Notes under the pieces: model-generated | Seen by the model: only the letters and a program-made list of their open reading frames with translations | Told to the model about the DNA's origin: nothing | The model's database searches: none | Made by a program: the position numbers and the translations under genes | Source: Sisyra terminalis | Taxonomy: Eukaryota; Arthropoda; Insecta; Neuroptera; Sisyridae | NCBI GenBank assembly: GCA_958496175.1 | Contig: OY292275.1 | Location: forward strand, 5,394,001 to 5,458,000 | DNA: 64,000 nt | Reading direction: 5' to 3' | Shown: positions 23,160-35,361 of the stretch, one piece after another | Layout: every line of letters begins with the position of its first letter | How positions within the stretch are numbered: the stretch's first letter is position 1

Positions 23160-26100
23160 ACTCAAATTTATTTTTAGCGTACAAATTTGATATTACATAC
23201 TTTATCATCAACACAAGTATCTTGTGAGGGGTCATTTTCAAGAGTGAAATATATTATAAATTGACTTATAAATTGTTTAAGTCAAAACAATTAGATGCAT
23301 TTATGCTCATGGGGTGTGAAAAAGAGATTCTAAATTACGGTGACAATAATAGAGTAACTGAAATAATGAGAGAAAAAAGTAAAATACTAAAACACTTCTT
23401 CAATTAATAAAATTAATGGCATTATTTTTAATTACTTAATTTTGATTTTTGTTGCAATTATTACATAAAAAAATATGTTTTTTAATTAATAACCTTATAC
23501 AGAAAAGATCTTTACTCCACAGTCCACACTATAAATTCAAATACTGTCGGGAGAATACAACTGGAGTCAAGTATATATGATATATAATGTTTATTCAGCT
23601 GAAATTCACCAAATGGAGCTTAAGTTTAATGAAAGATTTGGAAGTTGTTTATCATTGAATAGAATTATTTGCTATCAAAAATATGTCTCTATAAGAAGTT
23701 ATTACTGGATGCTTTGTTACTTTCAAAAGTCTAAACTTTGATGATCATCAAACTAATCATATTTAAAGATTAATTATTGAATGAAATAATTTAAACATCA
23801 TTCTACCATTGTGATTTATATGAATTTCTAGCCCTAATTTGCTAACTTTGCACGACAAAAGCGTGAAAAAAGATAGCATTTTTCCCGAAATTCACTACTC
23901 TATATTATACTAAATACAGTTAAGATTCAGTCATAGTTTTTTTGTGAGATGTTTCTATTTATTTAAAGAACTTTCTGAGAAATTTTAACTAATTTTCAGT
24001 CTGTTTTTAGATATTATTTGAGAAAACTGATGCTTAAAGGCTCTAGAATGTAAAGAAGTCTTTTCAGAGCTAAAACTTATACTGCAGATTTTTATAATAT
24101 TACTTAACAAAAAAATAAGTTATCAAAACCACTATTCAAAATCTAAATTTCATTATTCTCAAAATAAATGCCAATAAAAAACGTACCTATTGGAAGATGT
24201 GATCAAATATTTTGATCTTTGGATCGATGTAAAACTAATTATGGTAAACATTTGAGTAATACCATTTTTCATACAGAAATGGCATTGATAAACCATCAAA
24301 AAAAAGTATCCAACTTGATTCAAGACTAAAAATTTATGGTTTTAATCTATATTTACTTTCCTGGGCCTCATCTGTTCAACCCCATATCGATTTGAACTTT
24401 TGTTTTTTATACAAAATTTATGATTTTTTTTTTAACAGAGCGACTATAAAAACTTTCCGAAAGTGAAAAGATTAAAAACGGAAATAGGTAACAGCAAACT
24501 TAAGGGAAATTTGTTGGCGAAAAATTCATCAAAGTTTCATAAAAGATATATTCAGCGATAAAAAAAAATGATGACATCGTTCATTTTTCGATAAGCTCAT
24601 CGCCCATTGACATCGTCTAATTGAAAGCTTTTGCCCTCTTGAAACGAGGCACACGAACGAAAGCTCACATTATCCATGTGTTTTCAAATCGAATCGATTT
24701 TCTTGACGACAGAAAAAAAAATCATACATATCCTACATACTCTACATGTGAACCTACTCGTATACGAGTGCGGCAGTGGTGCAAATCGAGAAAAAAAAAT
24801 TAAGGAAATTATTCGTGCTTGAAAATCCAACATCTTGAATTTCAACTTAACGTAGACTTTGACTTTCAGCTTAGAAATCTCTCGAGACTTCGTCGTCGTG
24901 AAACTTTATCTCTTCACAAATATTTTTTTTAATTTTTTCTTTTATATTTTAGAATGTGCTGACATGCTTTTTTATTATCGTCACCTGCATTTCCCATGTT
25001 CGTATAATACTATATGAGGAAAAACAAATATCAGAAAACATAGAGTTATATATTAATGTGAAATTCAACTTTGAACTTTGGAATTTTAATTAAATTTTTC
25101 AAGAATTTTTTAATGGTGTTTCCAGATTTGAATTTCATACTTTTTTAATTTCGAAAATGGAGTTTGAATTAAAACGAGAAAATTCTCTTTTCATGCATTA
25201 ATACTTACCTTGACGTTTGCACCTGCAAAAAAATGAAAAAACTTGACATATTTTTTCCGAATTATTCATGCCAAAGTAAATTTACGGTTAGTTATCTACT
25301 TTAAACGGTTGTTTTATGGCCAAAAAATTTAGATGTAATTCAATTGCATACAATAATTAATATCATCATTAAATGTGATAAAGTTTAAGCCATCAGAATG
25401 CACCAAAAGCTTTTTCGTTAAATCAAAGTCACACACGTGGCACTACAAACAAAAGAGCTTCACTATCAAAGTGGGCTTTATGATTGAAACCCAAACAATT
25501 GCAAACCACTCTTCAATTGTTATGCAAAGCCATACTGGATATAATTTAATACAGCAACGCCACAGAATCTAGCGAAAATTATCACTTGTCTAATGAAATA
25601 AAATTGCGAAAACTTTGTTGGAAAACCTCGTTAAAAACTTTTCGATTTCATCCGGATTTACCAACTCGCAAGTGCCACCATCCGCATTGTATTCACTTGT
25701 ACACAAATTCCGCTCTTTCTAACATTTGTTTTTGATGCGTAACGATTCACTTTACGCACCGAAAATTAAAACGGAAAACATTAAAAAGAAATATGCGAAC
25801 ATAAAAGAGGACAAAAATTTAGCCGAATTAAGTCAAAGTGAAAATTCAATTAACGCAAAATGGCCGCAAGGCGAGTGCAACAAATAATAATAAAAAAAGA
25901 GCATCAAAGGGTTTTTTCGGGCGTTAAGCTCACCCAATGCATCAATCGGTGTGCCGTAATCTTTTGGTTGAATTGTCAGAATGTAAAAGCTCATATGACG
26001 TAATACGTCTAAATCTTTTTGAAGCTTTCAAAAGCTTTTGAAGGGGCTGAAAGAATGGAGAATAAAAAAGCGGTGTCTAGATCATGTGGTTGGTAATAAC

Positions 26101-26329
26101 AAATTTGGTGCAACTATTTAAAGTTAATATAAGATTTGCATTCAATAATGGATCGAAAATTTAGTTAAACATATGTTTGCAATAATAATGCTATTTGGAT
26201 GTTTTCAACTAATTTCTATGAATTTAAGTGATCTGAAAGCCAGAAAAAAACTTAATAAAATCCAGAACGTCAGGTTACTTTGTAATCAAAACTTTATACT
26301 TAAAAAATATTTCGTATACCTCAAGGAAA
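23160..26329. other. AT-rich intergenic stretch
   Basis: No gene, repeat or RNA is recognised. 24560-24900 and 25370-26060 have a more balanced composition and could be conserved non-coding DNA. Open frames at 24621-24803 and 25375-25572 carry no domain. Confidence 0.35.
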
Positions 26330-27345
26330 TCTACAAGAACTTGGAATTGGTTCTTTACAAATTAAAGAAGGTTTATTCTTGGATGTGACGCAAGTGTTCG
26401 ATCGAATTTGGCATCAAGGGCTACTCACAAAGCTTCAGAACTACCATATCCCTGAGTATAGATATAACATAATTTCTTCGTTTATGAGCAATCCCTTCTT
26501 CCAAATCAAAATGGATAACCAACTATTAAAGGAAAAACCTATCCTCTCGGGGGTACCTCAGGGATCAGTATTGGGTTCAATCCTTTTCAATCTCTACGTT
26601 GCGGACATTTCGTCACTAGATCACTGTATAATCTCAATTTACGCGGATGACATCACCATCATCAACCTGGACAATGATCTTCAAAGGGTCGTTCAGAAAA
26701 CCCAGCAGTCTATCAACCACCTATCTTCCTGGTTCAGTAGATGGAAAATTCTTATTGACTCATCTAAAAGCGTCGCCAAAGTTTTCTCTCTAAAACATTT
26801 TTCCAACCAACTGGAGCCTATCGTGCTGGATCACATGAAAATTCCATGAAGTGAGAAAAAACACCTGTTAAATATCTGGGTATACTTCTGGACTCAAAAT
26901 TAACCTGGCAGAGCCACATTTCAAGTAAAATCAGAGAAGCCAACACTCGATTCATCCAACTATACCCACTTATCAGCAGAAGGTCTCGTCTAAGTATAGA
27001 ATGTTCAATGATGATATACAAATCTGTAATTAGACCACTTCTCACATACTCTTGGGCCGTCCGGGTTCCATCCTCAAAGAAAAATCATAATGAGCTACAG
27101 GTGTTCCAAAATAGAGTTTTGAGGATCATCACTAAAGCTCCATGGTATGTGAGAAACAACCAATTCATCACGAAATGAACGTCCCATACATAAAAGACTT
27201 TCTATTCCAACTCCCAAGAAATTTCCTTAACGGCCTAGAAAATTGTCCTAGTGCAGTAGAACTAGGCTTGAGGGAAACTATAAATCAAAGAAGGCTGAAG
27301 CGGAAACTCCCTCAAAAGCTCTTAGAAATATCAATTGCTTGACCA
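26330..27345 (+). pseudogene. Jockey-clade LINE reverse transcriptase, broken copy 1
   Basis: 5'-truncated ORF2 remnant. In order it shows LFLDVTQVFDRIWHQGLL (RT palm start), GVPQGSVLGSILFNLY, the catalytic box YADD (26640-26651), SWFSRWKI, then after a stop near 26849 VKYLGILLDSKLTWQSHIS, LYPLISRRSRLS, YKSVIRPLLTYSWAV, and QVFQNRVLRIITKAPWYVR. A second frame change near 27150 leads into NVPYIKDF and the C-terminal tail to about 27345. A 3' untranslated tail runs to an A-rich stretch near 27520. The motif order and the APWYVRN block are typical of Jockey-type elements. It is inactive: it lacks the endonuclease and has at least two breaks. Confidence 0.85.
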
Positions 27346-27545
27346 CAAGATCAAGAACAATCAACAAATTAAAAAAAAATAAAAAATACAAAGGAATGAA
27401 GTTCGACTCCTCCAGCTACTTAAACGCCGCTAAAGATCAATTACCTGTTATCACCACCATGATATAGCGTCAAATTGCTGAACTGATGCAAATTACATAA
27501 TAGTCCACAAAAAAAATAAATATAAAGACCATGGTAGTAATCTAA

Positions 27546-27719
27546 GCAACAGTTTATTAAAGGTGTCCTTTTAAAGCCGACAAAATAGTATTTTTAAGTA
27601 TGATTATGGTTTCGTAAAAGAAATAAGAATAATTACATTTTCTTTATACGACTACAAATAGCTAATCTAAAAAGAAAATATAACCACGTTACGCCGACGA
27701 AGTCGCGGAGATCAGCTAG
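27546..27719 (+). mobile_element. Helitron family A, 3' fragment
   Basis: It matches the 3' part of Helitron A from GCAACAGTTTATTAAA to the end, through AAAATAGT, TTTTTAAGTATGATTATG and the terminal GCCGACGAAGTCGCGGAG with ATCAGCTAG and host T at 27720. The terminal hairpin stem CGAC/GTCG is intact. The 5' part is missing; LINE copy 1 lies directly upstream. Confidence 0.72.
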
Positions 27720-27842
27720 TCTCCATATAGGGCTATACGCCTTCTTCCTATTTCCCAAGTATTTTATCGCTTACTTCTCAAAAGAATTCAAACTTATTAA
27801 TTCAAGTTTTCCTCCTTACACTCGATTATCAATGCTTTAGAG

Positions 27843-28060
27843 CAGCGGTTCCTAACCTTTTTCAGCCACGGACCCCCCAGGAAATCAAGCATAATGCTAA
27901 AGACCCCTGAGTGAAAAAAAGGTGCAATTTTCGGGCAATATTATATTTTAGTATTCCTTCATTAAATTAAAAAACAAACCTTCTCAAATGGGACCGCGGA
28001 CTCCCAAACATAGGTTCGTGGACCCTCAGGGGTCCGCGAACCACCCGTTAAAAAACAATG
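27843..28060. mobile_element. hAT-type MITE with perfect 8-bp target duplication
   Basis: A 218-bp element starting CAGCGGTTCCTAACCTTTTT and ending in GGTTCGCGG-like inverted sequence and AAACAATG. It is flanked by CTTTAGAG on both sides (27835-27842 and 28061-28068). Internal GGACCCC and GGGGTCCGCG are also inverted. It interrupts LINE copy 2. Confidence 0.82.
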
Positions 28061-28534
28061 CTTTAGAGTAATCGATGCCATCTTTGAAGCCTTATAAATG
28101 AAGAAAATATAAATAGGAGCTTTTTTTGGTCGCTATACAGGCTTTTGATCAGGTGACATTAGAGACTACTTTTCAAATAAACAAACTATCTTACCTTCTT
28201 AATATTTCCTCCGAAATCCAATCTTACCTGTCAAATTGCTGTTTTAGTGTAAGATGTGGCGCAAAATATTTATCGTCTGCCCAAATTCACGTCGGTATTC
28301 TTCAAGGAAACATGCTTGTCCCTTTTCTAAGCAAATTACACATTTTCGATATTCAAACCCATCTTAACAGCACAATATTTGACAATGCTAAAGATGCAAC
28401 TATTCTCGTGATTGATTATGACGATACAAAAGCCACCCCAACAATGTAGCAGTACCTTGCCCTTATATCAAAATTAATTCTCTCTTAAAAAATTGACAAA
28501 CCCAATCATAATACGTTGGCTTAGAGCGTAAACC

Positions 28535-29229
28535 CAGTGGCGTAGCTACCTAGGGTCTAGGCGGGGCAGTGCCCCGGGGCCCTCGAATCCTTACCAGAAA
28601 TCTCGATCGAACTGAACTTTTGGAAATTCAGTTGGAAGTTCACCAATTATATAAGGAAATAATGAGAAAATATGGAGTGCTAGAATGCGACCTAACGGAA
28701 GTATTTACAGCAATGTTATTATTCTTTACAATTCCTGTCACTTCTGCAGCAGCTGAAAAGTCATTTAGCAAATTAAAAATATTAAAAAATTATTTAAGAA
28801 ATAATATGGGCTAAACTTGACTCCGACATTTATGGCTAATAGCAATTGAAAACAAAATCGCATCAAGCCTGGATTTAAACGAAGTCATTGATACTTTTGC
28901 GAAAACTAAAGCTAGGAAAAAATTTTAAACATAATTGTTATTTAGTCAGTTGGTAGGCCCGACCTTTATATAATAAACCCTTAAATTTTCTCTATTTCGT
29001 TTTATTAGCCCAACTTACAACCAAGTATTAATTGTAATTTATGTTGTTACTGTTTAATATTTTTATTACCTACCCTGCAGTGCACAAAAAAGAGCTTAAG
29101 TCGCTTAGCATTTTTAAAGTAATTGTATATTTCATATTTTTATTTGATAAAACCTAATCAGTTTACATTGCAGTGGGGCCCCATTTTTTAATTTGCCCCA
29201 GGGTCCTTGGTTACCTAGCTACGCCACTG
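28535..29229 (+). mobile_element. Short hAT element, copy 2 (695 bp)
   Basis: Terminal repeats CAGTGGCGTAGCTACC and TAGCTACGCCACTG. It encodes the C-terminal hAT dimerisation domain in the frame 28569-28814 (TIPVTSAAAEKSFSKLKILK), followed after a stop by LWLIAIENKIASSLDL and DTFAKTKARKKF. Same length and layout as 13946-14639 in the opposite orientation. It interrupts LINE copy 2. No clear 8-bp duplication here. Confidence 0.82.
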
Positions 29230-29600
29230 CTCCCACGTAGGTTACTTAGGAGTTTACTTAGACATACTTAATCAAGACCAAAAGACAAGAACTAAACCGC
29301 TGCTTTGGACTTTTGGGACTTTTTACCAAATTGACTATGTGCAAATCCCTGATCTATGGAGTAAAACTGTTGGGAACTACTGACAATCCATACAATCCAA
29401 AGAACTCCAATTTATCATAAATGCTTCGAAACTACGTAATAAAGTCATATACTAATCTCTTAAATCATTCTAACCCAAATGTCCAACCTGTCCACCAAAT
29501 CTCATTCAAATATCCCACAATGAAGATTGAACCGTTGATAGCCAAGAAATTAAGTACTAATCTTATAAAAAGCTCCAGCAGTGATTAGTGGCTTTCATTA

Positions 29601-31657
29601 CAAATCGTTTCACAGAAAGCAATTGTCAAATTCTTCAATTTTTGTACAGGAAGCATTTTAAAAAAAAATGTTAATTACCTAAAATTAAAAAGAAACAATT
29701 AGAGAAATATTAATTCATATTGCCAACCTTGCCTTACCTTTGTTTTTCTTTGTGTCTCCCTCCTAAAAAACGATAACAAATCAAATGATTTTCTTCCAAA
29801 CTCAACCCAATTAACTTACATATGAAATTTTTCACTTTTCAATTTAATTCAATTTATCTTCGTTTGCGGGAAATGCTAAATTAATATAATCAAATAAATA
29901 TTACCCTAATACAAACCGAAACAAATAACTCGAAAAATTGACATAATTTAAAAAGATTTTGGTGGATGAGGACAAAAAATGAAAATAAAAAACGTTGTCT
30001 TCAAGCACATTAGCAATCATCCCCTTTATAATTCCCGTACAAATCTTATAATTTAATCTCATTTCGTTTCGCTTCGTTTTTTCCTCATTTATGTTTCTGA
30101 AATAAAATATTTGTATACGAGAGGACATGAAATATGACGATAACAGAGGGAAGGTCACGTACATGGTAAATAAACACAAACGCTTTAATTTTTTTCCATT
30201 CTGTGAATAAATTTTTATCATATATATATATTTATAGTCTCATACAATATAGACATGATATTTACATAAAACAAACATTTAAAAAAAATCATTTACACTT
30301 ACAAAAATAAAATATAAAATCGACTCAACCTCCCTGAAACTCTCTATTATTCTCACCCCATTTCACAAAATTACAACCTTATCGCTTCCTTATAAGAATG
30401 TAAAATTGCAAAAATTCACAATTTCCAATTGATTTTTTTTAAAAACTTAGTTTCTAACAAATAAATTACTTATATAACATTCACTTTACAGTTTAATGCT
30501 TGGAGGAATCACTCGGGAAAAGTTGACAAAAAAACCACACATTCAAACCCACACAAACATTTATAAATTATTATCAAAGACATTTAGAAATTTCAGTCAG
30601 AAACATACCATACACACGTAAAGATATTCGAAAAGATACATACAGATATATTGAAAAGCTCAAAAAGCTCTTAAGCTACGTATTGTAATAGTGTGTTATC
30701 ATATAATATGGGGTAGAGTCTATGCCAGTATCATACATTCATCTGTCACAATTTACATCAATTTAGTTAATCTTAAAGCACATTATTATTATAATATAGT
30801 CAATGATTATTTAGTCAATTTACATATATAATTTTTTTTAGTTAATAACATGAGAATATAACAAAAGTGGCTTACTGAATAAATAGCATTTGAGTATTAA
30901 ATAATTAAACTACTTCTCGGCCATCTATTAGCAAAAACTTTAATTGAAATGACACAGTAATTAGAACATTTTTACTAGTTCTTTGTTGCTTGGTACAAAG
31001 GATATTCCTGAATAATATCGTTAAAATTTCCTTGTTCTGAAATTTTCTTTTTCCTAGGTTTAAACGATTATTTGGGAATTCACAATCAAGTTTCTCGTGA
31101 TTTTCTGGTTCATAACTTTCTCCCTGTTTTGAACGAGTTTGCGTATTTAGGGAGATTAATAACGTAAGACGGGAAGAGTAGGTCACAGGGAAATTACGAA
31201 TAAAATATTTTTGAGCCACTTGGCGTTTAATAAGGAGACAAAGATACTGGAATCAAGAAATACAACTTTTACTGGGTGCAAAGTTTATCTTAAGACTTTT
31301 GTTTGGAGTAATTAAAATGTGGTGCTATCGTTAAAAGTTAAATATCACGTGAATGGATCGATTTACTAGTGAGGAAGTATTACAACGTATGACAGTGGTC
31401 CCCACTCGTATCTCGAGGGCACCGTGGTGCCCACTGATTATTTTACATGTGCCCTCCGCTGGGTTTCTAGAATAAAAATATTGAAGTTTTTTTAACTTTT
31501 GGTACGTATTATTAACAATTCGCAACAATATATCTTGAATAATACCTATATTTGGTGGTATGCTAAACTGTGCTCTAAGGATCTAATAGTTGAGAGTCTT
31601 TGGCGTATGGGAAAGAAAAAAACCTAAGTTATGGCTATGATTTTGATGGTGGTATAT
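29601..31657. other. AT-rich intergenic stretch
   Basis: Minus-strand frames at 29901-30221 and 30905-31219 are AT-driven without domains. No repeat copies are seen elsewhere in the window. Confidence 0.35.
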
Positions 31658-32670
31658 TAGACTGATTCAAAAAAAAAATATGATTGTTTTTTTCTTAATT
31701 ATATCGAAAATATTGTTGGAAATGACAAAAAAAAATCCTGTGAAAGTTTAAGCTCTTAATATTAATATTAAGAGGTGCCGCATCGCAAATTTCGATTTTC
31801 CATTTAAATAACATGGGAATAATATTCTCTGGCACTTTGGAATTTTATAGCTCACGTTGGTGACAATATTTCGGAATGACCAAGGTAAGTTCTTGTAGAA
31901 AATTGAACGATCTACAAAAAAGGTATGTTACAAGTTTTTGATATATTTATTCCTTCAAAAGATATTCGAGGTCAAAGTTGAACTGAAGAGAAATTTTAAT
32001 ATTTTTTCAATTTTTTGACGCAACCATCAATTTTATGAGAAAATTTTATAATAAATTTTTTGTAGAGCACTTTTTTTTCTATAACTTATCTCTATAAAAT
32101 TTTTTGATATTTTAAACAGGTCCTAAGTTATTTAATTAAAATAAAAAAAAATATGTTAAAAATATAATAATTCAGGGAATTTTCAGTTTAATCCGAATAA
32201 TTTAAGACCTGTGAAAAACATCAAAAACTTTTATCGAGATAAGTTATAGGAAAAAAAGTGTTCTACAAAAAATATCCTATAAAATTTTCTCATAAAATTA
32301 ATGGTTGCGTTAAAAAATTGAAAAAATATTAAAATTTCTCTTTAGTTCAACTTTGACCTCGAATAACTTTTGAAGGAATAAATATTTCAAAAACTTGTAC
32401 CGAGACCTTTTTTGTAGATTGTTCAATTTTCTACAAGAATATACCTTGGTCATTCCGAAATATTGTCACCAACGTGAGCTATAAAATTCCAAAGTGCAAG
32501 AAAATATTGTTCCCATGTTATTTAAATGGAAAATCGAAATTTGCGATGTGGCACCTCTTAATATTAATATTAAGAGCTTAAACTTTCACAGGATTTTTTT
32601 TTGTCATTCCCAACAATATTTTCGATATAATTAAGAAAAAAAAAATCATTATTTTTCTTGAATCAGTCTA
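31658..32670. mobile_element. Foldback element, family 1 copy 2 (1013 bp)
   Basis: Best-preserved member: tips TAGACTGATTC and GAATCAGTCTA, arms of about 490 bp meeting near 32140. Flanks GTGGTATAT (31649-31657) and GTTGTGTAT (32671-32679) agree at seven of nine positions, a probable 9-bp target duplication. Motifs and their order are as in copy 1. Confidence 0.88.
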
Positions 32671-32744
32671 GTTGTGTATGATTTTTTTTATATACGGTTC
32701 ACTAGGACAAGGTTTTGTAGACCCTCAGTACTGCAACCGTTGGC

Positions 32745-33028
32745 AAATTTAGATCTCTGGATTCCTATATCACCTAGTGTAAACCAAGAAGCCGACCATA
32801 TTTCAGCAACCAGTAATCAAGGTACTCTTCAACTAGTTCTATACTTGAATTAGAAACTTCCAGCTCTTTTGGCTACTCGAAAGATAAAGTACTGCATACG
32901 AATAGTAGTTTCATTCTTTAACTGATAGAATCTACATACTGGAGAGTCCAACAGTGCTCCTGTAGCTCGAAGATGTTTTAGCAGGCCACAGGATAAGAGG
33001 TTTGTCGCCAATTTAGCTTGAGATCTAC
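32745..33028 (-). pseudogene. LINE ORF2 C-terminal fragment (R1/I-like)
   Basis: A minus-strand frame reads AKLATNLLSCGLLKHLRATG, LLDSPVCRFYQLKNETT and so on, before a stop after RAGSF. This resembles the region after the RNase H domain in R1/I-type elements (G-x-L, CRxC, ETTxH pattern); the second Cys and the His of that pattern are replaced. A short relic. Confidence 0.4.
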
Positions 33029-33034
33029 GTTAAT

Positions 33035-34122
33035 TTAATATTTCTGCAGGTAGATTTTGAGAAAGACTTCTCATACAATACTGGCGGTGATCTCGGAAGA
33101 GGCCTTCCATGGTTCTAGTACATAAACCAGCTGGTGAGGTACTTCAAATGTGTGACTTATGGGTACTTGAAACGGATGGTAGAGGACACAAAAGATTGAA
33201 GAAAGAAGGTGCAATACAACCCGTAGGGTTGTTAACCAAAAGAGAGTGAGAAAACCTCCCTGAAACTTCCAGAAGAAAAAAATAAAAACTTTGATTTTGA
33301 AAATAGTAAAAAAATCTGAAAAAATCATAAATTGGAAACCAGTTTCAGCTTCTTCCGAAAATTCCACGGCTATTAACGTTAAACAAGGGTGTGATATTAA
33401 AAACTATGAAAAAAATTGATATTTCAAAACACTTTTAATACCAAAAATGAATAATTACTATTTTTACCTCCATTCTTGATCCTTGAGGCATATTTTATAT
33501 AAAGAGGCGGTAATTCAACTTTTTTCATTTTCTTGATTGAAATATATTTTACATCTTTGGACTAAAATCGATAAACTATTTAAGAAAAAAAAAATCCCTT
33601 GTCACCCCTGGAACGTTGAACAAAGGTAATCGACTGGGAAAACTGAAGAATCTTATTATTTTTTTATTCCCAAGCAAGCAATTAATGCGAGGAAAAAGAG
33701 AATTTGAGAACGGGTAAATTTCACCTATGTTAAACAGGAATACTTTTTATAAATAATAAACGATGAATAATACTAAGTTTTCAATTTAAAGTGTCAAAAA
33801 TTGAAGTTGTTCTGGAAGGAGTATGTAAAACCAGATTCTTTTGAATGTTAATAAAATAAAAATTAGTATAAAATTTGCTTCAGTAAGCCAATATTTAAAT
33901 ATTTAAATATATATATAATACACATTTACATAAATATTTTGATTAGATCAAACAAGCCCTTTGCTTCAATTCAACAAGATAAACGTTCTCATTTTTTTTT
34001 TAGATTTAACTAATTAAAATTACGATTTATTTTTCTCAATTTTTAACATCATTTTTATGTACAAAAGCCTTAAGTCAATAATTTGTTATACAAATGAGAT
34101 TTAAATTTCTAGAGGAGATTTA
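33035..34122. other. Intergenic stretch, possible further retroelement debris
   Basis: 33110-33260 is less AT-rich and may be more non-LTR element debris on the minus strand, but no domain is clear. The rest is featureless AT-rich DNA with long A and T runs. Confidence 0.3.
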
Positions 34123-34860
34123 TCTAATATATAAAATTCTCGTGTCACGGGGTGCGTTGCTAAACTCCTCCGAAACGGCTCGACCGATTTTCATAAAATT
34201 TTCTATGTATATTCGGTAGGCATGAGAATCGGACAACATCTATTTTTCATCCCCCTAAATGGTAAGGGTGGTCCACCCTTAAATTTTTTTTTTTATTTTT
34301 TGGATAAAATTTTTTGTTTTTATTTTTTTATGATACATCATACAAAAATACATACAACCCTAAATTTTCACCCCTCTATGATCAACCCTTATTTTTTTAT
34401 TAATTAAAAACTTTAATTTTTTTGGCTAGATTTTTATTTTGTCATGACTAAGAATAACAAAAAATCATATTACTCTTAATTTTCACCCTTCTACGATCAA
34501 CCCCTATTTTAACGGAATATTAACGAAAAAAGTAAAAGTAGTAGTAAAAAAAATAATTATATTAATAAAGCTTAAAGTAAATACGTTTTAAAAACCGTGC
34601 ATACATAAAATCGTGTAATTATATATCTCCTCTGCCAGATAAAATTTTAATATTCGGTGTATTCCTTATAAGAAGTAGGCATGTGAAAATATATTTTTTT
34701 TAAAATTCCTGCCCTAAAAGAGTGAATTGGGGTGATTAAGTTTCTTTGAGAAAATGTAGAGTTAATCAACAATCGAAATTTTGAATTTACTAAGTGTAAT
34801 TAATAAATAAAGATTAAATTAATAAGTTTCTGTTTTTGTTATATAATTTTAACTACAGCA

Positions 34861-35361
34861 ATTTAAATAACGTCATTTCACTTAATTAGTATGAAAGTTT
34901 AGGTAGTAGGTACTTATATCAAATACCATAGAGGCGGTTTTTAATTTTTGTTTGTTTTTCAACAATCAAACTTTTTAAAATCTAATTTTTATGAACTAAT
35001 AATTGTGAACTGGAGCAATTATATACTCTGCTAAAAAGCATTATGGAAGCAATTTTTTGTCATATAACAACAATTGGTTTTCAAATAGTTCTAAATACCG
35101 AAGAAGAGTTAGCATAGAAAATATACATATATATATATATATGTATATATGTATATATTTATTGATGATAATGAAATATGACAAAAAATGGCTTCCATAA
35201 TGCTTTTCTGCAGAATATATAAGTGCTCCAGGTTGCAATCATTAGTTCATAAAAATTAGATTTTAAAAAGTTTGATTGTTGATTGGTTCATAAAAAAAAA
35301 ATTATAAAAAGTTTCTTTGTTAAGAAACAAATAAAATTAAGTGAAATGGCGTTATTTAAAT
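34861..35361. mobile_element. 500-bp foldback nested in Helitron B copy 3
   Basis: Tips ATTTAAATAACG and CGTTATTTAAAT. The arms pair throughout, for example AAGCATTATGGAAGC (35037) with GCTTCCATAATGCTTT (35190). They meet at a TA-rich centre (35126-35160). No target duplication determined. Confidence 0.75.

Larger units (their letters stand above)
27722..29600 (+). pseudogene. Jockey-like LINE remnant copy 2, split by two hAT elements
   Basis: A degenerate RT of a second subfamily, recognisable in pieces. 27722-27842 reads YRAIRLLPI-S and LLLKRIQT (RT fingers). After a hAT MITE, 28061-28534 reads FRVIDAIFEAL, then AIQAFDQV, IQSYLSNCCFSVRCGA, SAQIHVGILQGNMLVPFL and an eroded catalytic box. 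After the 695-bp hAT element, 29230-29600 reads VTYLGVYLDILNQDQ-like sequence and SLIYGVKLLGTT. The pieces are in the correct order, so the LINE predates both insertions. Many stops and frame changes; inactive. Confidence 0.65.
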
